NCBI GenBank assembly: GCA_916610825.1 | Contig: OU744450.1 | Span: 2,378,078 to 2,442,077 of the forward strand | Source of the DNA: Haliclystus octoradiatus | Lineage: Eukaryota; Cnidaria; Staurozoa; Stauromedusae; Haliclystidae | Reading direction: 5' to 3' | DNA length: 64,000 nucleotides | Notes under the pieces: generated by a model | Database searches by the model: none | What the model saw: the letters and a program-made list of their open reading frames with translations, nothing else | What the model was told of the DNA's origin: nothing | Shown: one piece after another, positions 15,301-20,714 of the stretch | Numbering within the stretch: position 1 is the stretch's first letter | Layout: every line of letters begins with the position of its first letter | Translations under genes and position numbers: made by a program

Positions 15301-18300
15301 GTAATTAAATCATATTTTCAAATGTATTTCACACCTTTTATAATATTGTTTATTCTATATTTTCAAATGTATTTGAAACATTTTATAATTTATTCTCTTC
15401 ATTTAGCCATATTTAATATTACTATTATTATCATTGTCATTGTTTACTATTCTTATTTAAATGTTGTTTTAAATTTTACAAATTATCTAAATATAACATT
15501 TCTTTAATCATTTTATAAATTTACAGGTATCCCAAATAAACAAGCATTGATTGCTTCAGGGATTAACCTTATCATGTATCACTAATTAACATTCAACTAC
15601 GTTGATTTGTAAATTATTATTATTAAGTGTTTTACATGATTAAATAAACATCTATCTATAACAGGTTTGACTGTATTTGTAATTTGTATTGAAATTAGAG
15701 TAAATGATAAAGATACAGTACTGACAGTATCGCTCTATGTACCGCAACATTAACCACTCTCAGTTCAACTTAAAATGATTTCATAGCACCATAGGTAAGG
15801 AACGAGATGTGTGATATCTGGAAGCTCTTTATTATACAGCCATAATACTTTTCAAACTTTAACCGGATATACCAGACTATTTTTATCCTTACCAAGCTCT
15901 GTGTATTATGTTTCTCTTAAATAATGATATTTTAGATTTTTATGTTTGGAAAAAGGGTTACCCCTCTTTGAAAAGTTGGGAAATACCTGGGAAGTATTGC
16001 AATTGCTGTTCTCAGAGACTAGAGCTTCGATACAGTACTTCACTTGTGTCTTCCAGCAATCCCGGTGTAGTAAATATGAATATAAACATTTAAAAGCATA
16101 TCGTAACCAAATTTTTGTAAATTCAAGCAAATTTCAGAATCAATTTCTTTATATTGCGAAAGGTGGTTCAAATTTTGTATTAATGATTTAAAATTCAATT
16201 TCAATTCAATCTTTTACTTACTAAATTGGATCAAAATAAAACTTCAAAACTTTGATATTTCTTAAATAGAGATAGCTTTGTTGATATTATTTCTTTAGTA
16301 ATTTATTTCAGTTTCCTATTCTTCTTCACCTTTGAGCATCTGACAAAATTTTATCTTCAAATTTCGATGAGAATTCGTTTTAAAAAATGTTTGTACTAGA
16401 ATTTCCGGACACATGGACCAACCACGACAAGATCATAAGACAAGAGCATTTGTTCATAAGAACGAAATATTCAAAAATCGTGTTGTTTGTTCTGGACAAA
16501 TGCTCGATAGAGCTGCAACAATCTGCCATTAAATCTGTTGAAATCGATTTTCAGTGTCTAGGAATAAGGAGCGATACGGGTGCCTTCGACAGGTTCTCAA
16601 TTACTACTGCTGCTTTTTTACTCATTATCTAATCTCTAATTTTCATTATTTTAGATTGCAGCTGTAGAAGAACGATTGCGGAGTACTATGGAAGATTATC
16701 GTTCAGTTCAAGATGACCTAGGTGCTTCTCAGAAAGATAAGAAACAGCTGGAAAAGAAATACACCCAGGCGAGTAGGCTACATACTGTTTACGCACCTTG
16801 GCTCTGCAATCAGTACATTAAGAGTGGCTAGATTTGTTTAAAATTTTTATATTATCATGATAATTCTTATCAATATTGATTCATTCAGCAGTTAGTGTTA
16901 AATAGAATCTTGAATGGACATGTTAACATAGCAATTAGGACTGAATATTTCAATAATGGCTTAATACTATCCAGTGATAGTTTAAGATTGATCAAAGTTA
17001 ATTGAATAAGAGACAAAGATTAGGCAAAAGCATTTTTCCGTTACGCAGAGTTTCACACGTTTAATTGCAATCTTCAGCGGCAGCAGTAATTACCGTCTGA
17101 AAATCGCAAATGCGTAAAACTCTGGGTAAAGAAAAAAGGTTTTTTCTTCATCTTTGTCTCTTATTCTAGAATGTTCTGTTTTACCCAACATTGGGCACTT
17201 TCGTATACATATATATGCATCTGAGTTTACACTCACTATAATTAATCTTTTTAATTTGTTATTATCAAAGTTAATTAAATATGTTTGTATCTATATTAGG
17301 TTGTTGGTAGAGTCAGCGGTGTTTGTTTGGAATTAAAAGAAGAAAGACAGGTGCAGTATTTTCCAAATTTACAAGATATGGTTGACTCATACAAATTTAA
17401 AGCTCAGCATTTTTACCTTATCTTGTTGTTGTTAATTACCCTTTCACGTTTCTGCTGCAAATTGATAAGTAGTTTTTGAGAAATAAGCGTTCCAAGACGT
17501 GACCAATTCAGATCTTCAAAAATGGAGATTCAAAGTTGAGTGACGTCACAATATCCATTTTTTATAACAACGAGTCAGCGCGATGAGACCACAACAGCTC
17601 TTGCTCATTCATCCATAACTTGTCGTGAGCAGAAATTAGACATATCACATTAGGAGAGTAAATCTCGCACCACACACTTCTTCTGAAACCACATTAAGTA
17701 TGCCCCTCCCCTCAAAGACATACTACTTAAGAGGTGACGTTAACATTGTAAAGTAATTTCACTATGTGCTACTTAAATTGTTTAAATAAGAGGTCTTTCT
17801 ATGTAAATATTAGTCATAAATTGCAGTTTTCTGTCACAGATTTTTTATTGTTTTCCAAAATTGATTATCATTCACATATTATTCATGCTTCATGAACCAA
17901 AATGTGAAATAATAGTATTTATATCATTAATTGTAGTTGAATTCCTGTTTGCGTGAAAATCAAGCTGTTTGGCAAGAGAAAGTAGATACATTGTCTTCAA
18001 AATTTGATGAACTGAAATCAAGCAAGGATAAGGTATTTTGAATATGTTGATAGGATAACCCGTGTGAATAAGTTCACGAGTTCATGAACATGAAATTGCC
18101 CAAAAGTTGATGCAGGATTCATTATGCAAATTCACGTTCATGAACCAATAAAAAATGTTCACAAATTTTTCATGAAATGGGGCTATATACAATTTCACGT
18201 TCATGAACCTGTTCATGAAATGGTTCATGATATGTTTATGACTGTTCATGAAGTGATGGATTTTTTCACAGATGAAAACTTTGGATTTTGACATATTTTG

Positions 18301-19669
18301 ACATTGTTTGATTGGCTATTCAAGTTGAGCAATTAAGAAAGTTGTTGAATATTCTGTTGAACGACTTTGTAACTCATTTAATTGTTAACCAATACAAGGA
18401 ACTTTCTTTCTTTATAATATAAATAAACAGTAATACAAAGTTATACATTTCCATTCACCATGCATGGATTGATCAACCAATATTGGATGTTGACACTATT
18501 CAAGAACTTGACATTCTGCTTGAGGATAAATTGAAATTGCAAGTGAGGAATATCAAGATAATATGATGATACTTACAATTGTGCAACTCAAATTTGTATT
18601 GTCAAGGGATTTAAAAATATCGTAATCTTATTTTACCTTTGCGTAATGACTTCAACTTCACTTTTCAACTTAATTTGAATCTAAAAGCGTATTCTCCTCC
18701 TGACCTCATTATCGACGTTTATGACACATTTTCTTGATTTGATGTGAAAACATATAAGTGCAATTTGGATAAGTCAGTAGAAAAGTTCATGGAACCAGGT
18801 TGTTTAACGTTCATGAACAGTTTATGAGATTGAGGCTCATGCATAGGTTACTAAGTTCATGAACATTTTGTGAACTCATTACATTACATTACATGAAATT
18901 CCTGCTTATTTGCAATATAGCTTAAAACTCTATTGATTATTTTGTAAAAATTGGGTAAGTTCAAATTAGGATAACTGCAACAAACTACGTTGACAATTTT
19001 GACTTGCACTTAAGCGGGTAGACTGTAGGTTTCATTTGGTGTATATTCTGCTCTCTAATTTATAGGAAGTTGGTGAATTAAGAGAAGAAATCCATGATTT
19101 GATGAAACATTTGGAAATGCAAACAGTCATTGCTGGCTCAGAAGATGGTGTCAGAAAAGTGAGATATTTTTATCCCATTAATTTGTTTTACTTCTTACGT
19201 TATCCATCACAGAAAAATCAATGGTATGAGTTAGATAGATCTTCTCATTTAAGAAAACAAATTTATCATAATAAAAACTTCAAGAAAATTTGTACTTACA
19301 AATAAGAAAATATTGTTTAGCTATCTGGACAAATTTTAATGATTTTTTTTTAAGATAAAACTTGTTATGTTAAGAAAATATTTTCTTGCTTTCAACATAA
19401 GTAACTTTGTGTTTGTAAGAATCATATTTGGTTGTCTGAACAAATTACCATGTTACAAACAAACATCCAGTACAGTATTTCATCAAAATCATTATAACAT
19501 TTGATTTTGTACTTCACTCTCCCGCTAAGCTAACAGTGCACACAATGAGCATAACATCTTCATTTGATGTCCCTTATTTTAGGATATTCAAGGTGGGAAT
19601 TTAATGCCAATGGAAAGCCCTAGTCCCTCAGAAACATCTCGTCATCGAAGTAGAACGAAAAAGAAATAG
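351..19669 (+). CDS. BRAP: BRAP/IMP-type RING E3 ubiquitin ligase, 3' 16 exons (5' incomplete)
   Basis: BRAP binds activated Ras and nuclear localisation signals and dampens MAPK scaffolding as a cytoplasmic ubiquitin ligase (family knowledge). I placed exons by splice sites, unbroken phase and colinearity with animal BRAP: 351-429, 1377-1439, 2447-2497, 3244-3309, 4459-4541, 5856-5931, 6712-6779, 7935-8005, 8775-8845, 9795-9833, 10909-10998, 16655-16768, 17300-17350, 17937-18032, 19066-19158, 19583-19669. Together they give 398 residues in one frame. In order: the end of the RRM-like BRAP2 domain (DATPNQYMV, EADSFYKQFSGRQYNS), a RING finger (CPVCLEKM, LCDHSFHAAC, CPVCR), a UBP-type zinc finger (CFEC, WICLICGYIGCGRY, HAYEHF, RVWDYAGDNYVHRL), then a long coiled coil and a basic Ser/Arg/Lys end (TSRHRSRTKKK). 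All visible zinc ligands are present. Intron 16769-17299 uses a GC donor. The N-terminal exons lie before the window. Confidence 0.95.
510..557. repeat. GTTCATGAAC family, left-end fragment
   Basis: A short piece (GCACAAAACAGTTCATGAG and following bases) matches the left end of the foldback family seen at 114-307 and 6438-6642. It is diverged and truncated. Confidence 0.45.
864..981. repeat. GTTCATGAAC family, diverged copy
   Basis: Degenerate TTCATGAAC and ATGAACTGTTC motifs run through this stretch. It ends in AACTGTTTTTTGCGAAAG, which corresponds to the right terminus (AACTGTTTTTCGCAGGGG) of intact copies. It lies in the BRAP intron 430-1376. Confidence 0.55.
2151..2243. repeat. GTTCATGAAC family, left half only
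   Basis: It begins CCCTTGCGGAAAACAGTTC and carries the ATTCATGAACAG, ACGTTAAATGGCCCC and GTTCATGAACTG blocks of the left half of the family. It then stops where a LINE 3'-end fragment and an (AATC)n tract begin, so the right half was lost or replaced. Confidence 0.65.
2255..2357 (+). mobile_element. LINE 3'-end fragment plus (AATC)n tract
   Basis: The stretch AACTTATCAGGTTCTGAATAA followed by GATGACGATGAT resembles the LINE 3' end at about 10620-10690 (GGCTTATCAGCTTTTTACTG, then GATGATGATGA). It is followed by an (ATCA)n microsatellite at about 2327-2355. It contains only 3' UTR, as expected for an old 5'-truncated copy. Confidence 0.4.
3441..3610. repeat. Foldback element with 21-bp terminal inverted repeats
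   Basis: The left end AAGGGTTATTGCACGGCAG is matched by its inverse near 3590-3610, with one mismatch over 21 bases. The interior also contains partly inverted halves. It lies inside BRAP intron 3310-4458. It has no ORF and is probably a MITE-like DNA element. Confidence 0.6.
3640..4239. repeat. Dispersed repeat block shared with 16.2 kb and 52.9-53.4 kb
   Basis: The part around 3950-4110 (CGATGCTAACGTTATTC, GATCCAAACACGGAAGTTAG, CTCTCGAGTTTTACAATA) matches 53170-53355 closely. The last part, 4111-4239, is a smaller foldback whose ends are GGGTTATCACACACTTG and CAAGCGTGTGATAATCC. Its tail AGTAAATATGAATACAAGCA recurs at 16070-16090. It looks like an old interspersed family in introns; I cannot assign a class. 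Confidence 0.5.
5649..5795. repeat. GTTCATGAAC family, diverged copy
   Basis: About ten degenerate TTCATGAAC/ATGAACAGTT motifs occur over about 147 bp, and the right edge (CAACATTTTTTGTAGG) resembles a decayed terminus. It lies in BRAP intron 4542-5855, close to the acceptor of the exon that completes the RING finger. A further isolated piece (TTCATGAACTGTTCATGAAC) is at 5976-5995. Confidence 0.55.
6438..6642. mobile_element. GTTCATGAAC foldback element, best-preserved copy
   Basis: Both ends are intact: it opens CCCCTGCGAAAACAGTTC and closes with GACTGCTTTTCGCAGGGG, so the termini pair over roughly 18 bases. The inside repeats GTTCATGAAC-type palindromes and the short block ACCTGTGAGGGTTCATGAAC twice. 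It is 205 bp with no ORF, in BRAP intron 5932-6711. This copy is the best reference for the family. Confidence 0.8.
6928..7112. mobile_element. TA-flanked MITE with CAGTGTAATCCGCTTA ends
   Basis: The left end CAGTGTAATCCGCTTAAGTG and the right end CATAAGCGGGTTACATTG are inverted copies, and both sides are flanked by TA. The 185-bp size, TA target and CAGT termini fit a Tc1/mariner-pogo-type non-autonomous element (established pattern). It is in BRAP intron 6780-7934. A right-half relative (ACTTGCACTTAAGCGGGTAG) is at about 18990-19028. Confidence 0.7.
7497..7580. repeat. GTTCATGAAC family, fragment
   Basis: Decayed AGTTCATAAAC, TGTTCACAAACAGTT and CTTCATGAAA motifs run up to TTTGCGAAAT. The pattern fits a worn copy of the BRAP-intron foldback family. 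Confidence 0.4.
8094..8176. repeat. GTTCATGAAC family, fragment abutting a SINE
   Basis: It contains CTTTTCATGAATCTGAACTG, TTCGTGAACAC and AACAGTTCATAAAC, then passes directly into the tRNA head of the SINE at 8175. The SINE may have inserted into an existing foldback copy. Confidence 0.4.
8175..8540 (+). mobile_element. tRNA-derived SINE, sense copy
   Basis: The head has Pol III promoter boxes: an A box in TTAGCTCAGATGGCAGAG and a B box in GTGGTTCAAATTCG. The body is shared with the copies at 9181-9545 and 31085-31350 (blocks GGCGGATGGAATGGTCCA, TGAAATCTATTGAAATTGAT). The tail holds a hairpin-like TTTAGAAATAGAGGAG and the GCGATACCGT end. It lies in BRAP intron 8006-8774. I see no clear target-site duplication. 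Confidence 0.8.
9181..9545 (-). mobile_element. tRNA-derived SINE, antisense copy
   Basis: This is the reverse complement of the SINE at 8175-8540. The 3' end GGTGTCGCCTCCCGAAGG lies to the left, the shared body (GGACCATTCCATCTGCCATC) in the middle, and the tRNA head ends in GCCATCTGAGCGAATCC. The B box reads GATTTGAACCACAG on the plus strand. It lies in BRAP intron 8846-9794, so it forms an inverted pair with the previous copy around exon 8775-8845. Confidence 0.8.
10090..10700 (+). mobile_element. Decayed LINE 3' fragment (RT C-terminus and 3' UTR)
   Basis: Around 10165-10275 the plus strand encodes a stop-broken version of the usual LINE reverse-transcriptase tail (SSIYNTKQH, then YFFKSAGTRSWNNLQSSLR). 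The rest is 3' UTR ending near AAGCCTGAATAAGGCTTATC and a GATGATGATGA tail. It is 5'-truncated and inactive, in BRAP intron 9834-10908, and not the same family as the intact LINE downstream as far as I can see. Confidence 0.55.
11366..12118 (+). CDS. LINE ORF1, coiled-coil RNA-binding protein
   Basis: A 250-residue protein encoded by the LINE. Residues about 1-95 are highly charged and heptad-like (VNKLKETVAKQEVDIKQLE), predicting a coiled coil for trimerisation. Residues about 100-140 and 165-250 fit the ORF1p pattern of an RRM-like fold followed by a C-terminal domain (RRAVYASRRNLKSTGTFISE, GKILATWTHDLKVYVKN). A Lys/Asn/Gly-rich linker separates them. ORF1 proteins chaperone LINE RNA into ribonucleoprotein particles (family knowledge). 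The start is the first ATG of the frame; ORF2 begins 168 bases after the stop. Confidence 0.88.
   Translation: MTKTRSKKEDTEMTTIRDEMMEAMKSEIFKNILKEIVSDAVTHLQFEVNKLKETVAKQEVDIKQLEYNIMKQDRDIERLKIESNKQIRSSNMNTLKFSGINHNGDNIEAKNMIIKIATENLGIQIQPSEISTSILRKRQPNNGNNHHGSKSTNSDGRNKDGGQNDLIAVSFSNIWTRRAVYASRRNLKSTGTFISENLTKDGAQLFYKCRTLRREGKILATWTHDLKVYVKNLEGKNSEIADEDELFIFN
12287..15202 (+). CDS. LINE ORF2, AP endonuclease and reverse transcriptase
   Basis: An uninterrupted 971-residue polyprotein that nicks target DNA and primes reverse transcription there. The N-terminal APE-type endonuclease (about 35-235) shows NVRSLL, LQEIW, GGGVAIAV, GDYNVDL near residue 161 and SDHLAPF near 225. The reverse transcriptase follows with YRPISLLS near 527, LDLSKAFDTV near 595, GVPQGSILGPLLF near 653 and the catalytic FADD near 683. 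The C-terminus has the thumb-like KKCIRIIMGMRPRTHAEP region and ends in a Cys-containing tail (CTVKNCNICCDY). No frameshift or stop is present, so the enzyme should be functional as read. Confidence 0.93.
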   Translation: MTNIDDLDQQAVSAETITRLGYIDPQKTFQDSMSLASQNVRSLLKHHESVSTFLSTTNIKILALQEIWQNSTISIPNYELLVNERPTRGGGVAIAVHHSLEFTHCPKLSVMSQDLELIAIETSKFFFFSVYIPPKADLINALFQLSTILSTLNKRKTVFLAGDYNVDLLSVSPKSEQLMNHLLDHRLLPLISIATRITVKSCTLLDNIFTNFKGSLSVGVLTTEISDHLAPFAILAGNFDKEKQKRKISYRSMSPQNITHLNNLLSTQDWFLPSDPAEAFMVFEENFQVCFDIACPLITSNFNKKHHKIEPWMTKCLLISRHKKMKLHQTFIKIKSPIDKINYDHYCRVYNKLIRKSKVTYWDSFYKTSRQNLKKLWQVTNELLGRSKKKNRFPSFFNVNNRKLEDPVAIANSFNSFFANVGVNLAQNFQTSKDFSKYLPSNSDQRFEFQSVSTFSIDKIISKLKNKSSAGIDQVSNKCLKLVKEPLLYPLTYLVNLSLKSGFIPFSFKCAKVIPLFKTGDVHVFSNYRPISLLSTFSKIFERVVHNQLYTYFENKYFTTLQFGFREHHSTSHCIINFLQNKFVNSDKKFHIGIFLDLSKAFDTVCHKILLSKLAHYGILGKELDWFANYLSDRSQILSFNFNLSTPQNLDCGVPQGSILGPLLFLIFINDLPKCSNFNVNLFADDTTLQLSSPSISLLEENCNTELIKISNWFYANKLTINFNKTNYILFGHRKSPSFNINMNGHPLQHCGSDFPLKSIKFLGVMIDDKLNWSTHINFIKSKIRKNIYSLIRLKNFLSVQHKLQIYNCMIKPHFEYCIEIWGHGHGKSSLSLNILHKKCIRIIMGMRPRTHAEPLCKRLGILQLKDLYTSKVLLFLHNVIKGKVPSHFKKVFVFQPRHRRKQNIFVVPHAKTSALQNYPSFQFLSLWNGFKFNFDFNITTHGFSRKLKTLFLERYYDVCTVKNCNICCDY
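16190..16440. repeat. Dispersed repeat, second member of the 52.9-kb family
   Basis: The blocks AAATAGAGATAGCTTTGTTG, ATATTATTTCTTTAGTAAT, CTGACAAAATTTTATC and GGACACATGGACCA match 52960-53110 (AAATAGAAATAGCTCTGTTG and following blocks). It lies in the same BRAP intron as the LINE. The class is unknown. Confidence 0.5.
16495..16610 (+). mobile_element. SINE 3'-end fragment
   Basis: AAATCTGTTGAAATCGAT followed by GAGCGATACGGGTGCCTTCG corresponds to the body and tail of the tRNA-derived SINE family. The tRNA head is missing. It is about 45 bases before the BRAP acceptor at 16654, so SINE sequence nearly reaches the branch region. Confidence 0.55.
18056..18275. repeat. GTTCATGAAC family, diverged long copy
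   Basis: Many GTTCATGAACC, TTCATGAAATGG and CACGTTCATGAAC motifs occur over 220 bp, shortly after BRAP exon 17937-18032. Termini resembling CCCCTGCG are lost (GTGTGAATAAG on the left, TTTTTCACAG on the right). Confidence 0.55.
18776..18880. repeat. GTTCATGAAC family, fragment
   Basis: AAAAGTTCATGGAACC, ACGTTCATGAACAGTT and AAGTTCATGAACATTTTGTG mark another worn copy in BRAP intron 18033-19065. It is the last copy I noticed in the window. Confidence 0.5.
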
Positions 19670-19783
19670 TGTCTAGGTGAGCTGTATATATGTACACTTG
19701 AATACCTTGATAGATCTGAATGTGAAACATTTTTAACATCACACAATAATTGATACTGAATTTGTTAATTTTATATCAGTAGG

Positions 19784-20227
19784 GGGCAATGAGCACAGTA
19801 ATCATATCTTTTAACGCCATTTTGAGATTTTTGATTTTGAATGTTTTTGGCATGAAAGCGATGCAGAATTGTTCGGTATAATAATATAAGTCAATCCGAA
19901 AAGTAAAAATATTAAAATGTTTCACGGAAACTAATGCCAGTCCCATTTCGTCAAAATAATATGGGTCAACTTAAGAGTGTCGAGTGTAAAATTCCTTTTC
20001 ATAAATCAGATTTTTTTGCTGATTATTGTATCTTGACATTTTTGCTTGGATTCTATTGTGTTCTGTTGTTGATTTGAGGCGATGTAACATTTTTAATATC
20101 TTTTATTTTCACATCGACATAAATTGTTATACCGACCAATTCTGCATCATTTTCATACCAAAAATATTCAAGGTCAAAATTTTCGAAATGGCGTAAAAAG
20201 ATTTGACTACTATGCTTGGGGGCAATG
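19784..20227. repeat. Foldback between the convergent BRAP and VWA genes
   Basis: The left arm (about 19784-19895: AACGCCATTTTGAG, GCAGAATTGTTCGGTATAA) is the imperfect inverse of the right arm (about 20095-20227: TTATACCGACCAATTCTGC, TGGCGTAAAAAGATTTGACT). GGGGGCAATG occurs at both outer edges, in direct rather than inverted orientation. The arms are about 110-130 bp apart by about 200 bp. It falls in the likely BRAP 3' UTR and past the end of the minus-strand gene. Confidence 0.6.
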
Positions 20228-20373
20228 TAAGTTATTATTAACCAATGATTAATTTCACAATGTGTATGACTGATAAAAATGTATAAGCTATGAATGATGA
20301 GAGTAAAGGTATTGTGAAAATAATAAGGCATTTGTAATTATATTAGAAAGGTTTTTACATCAATTGTAAATAG

Positions 20374-20379
20374 AATAAA
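20374..20379 (+). terminator. Candidate poly(A) signal for BRAP
   Basis: AATAAA lies about 700 bases after the BRAP stop codon at 19669 and is the first exact match downstream; an ATTAAA near 19910 is an alternative. Use of either would place the BRAP 3' UTR across the foldback at 19.8-20.2 kb and close to the convergent VWA gene's stop at 20715. Confidence 0.35.
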
Positions 20380-20714
20380 TCTGATAACATAAACATTCAT
20401 TATAAGATATGCTAGATTAAATAGTTATACAATTTTAAATATCTTAAATTACAATGTTTTACTCACTATAAAATCTGAGTGGTATTTGTTTGTCAATTTG
20501 AAACCAGTTCTAAGTTCTGTTTTTCCATTTTAGTATAAAATTGATATTCACAAAAAAGATGTAATTTTATATCATCCTTCTTAATTAAACGTTTTGTAAG
20601 TCTTTTCATTTCGTTTATGTAACCAATAATTATTGTAAATCTATTGAGATATATTATTTCATTGGCTATCATTAGGTGTCATTGTTTTCTGATTGTAAAT
20701 CATTTGATTGGCTG

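Larger units (their letters stand above)
11176..15656 (+). mobile_element. Full-length non-LTR retrotransposon (jockey/CR1/L2-like clade)
   Basis: A 4.48-kb LINE with two intact ORFs (11366-12118 and 12287-15202), about 190 bp of 5' UTR, a 450-bp AT-rich 3' UTR and a short CTATCTA-type tail. It is flanked by TATAA on both sides (11171-11175 and 15657-15661), a plausible target-site duplication, because removing the LINE restores the split CAGT element. It sits in sense orientation inside BRAP intron 10999-16654. Intact ORFs suggest a recent and possibly mobile copy. Confidence 0.9.
11011..15673. mobile_element. TA-flanked CAGTGAAACCTGT element, split by a LINE
   Basis: The left end CAGTGAAACCTGTATATAAC (after TA at 11009) pairs with the right end AACAGGTTTGACTG, which ends at 15673 followed by TA. 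The inside left part repeats ACTATAGACAGGTGGCC blocks. Removing the LINE at 11176-15656 and one copy of its TATAA duplication leaves an element of about 180 bp. Its TA target and CAGT ends resemble pogo/Tigger-type MITEs. Confidence 0.65.

Noticed and set aside
18440..18545. Open stretch with IDQPILDVDTIQELDILLE and a GTGAGG donor as an extra BRAP exon
   Set aside because: Exons 17937-18032 and 19066-19158 already join in phase and match BRAP without a gap. The stretch has no good acceptor.
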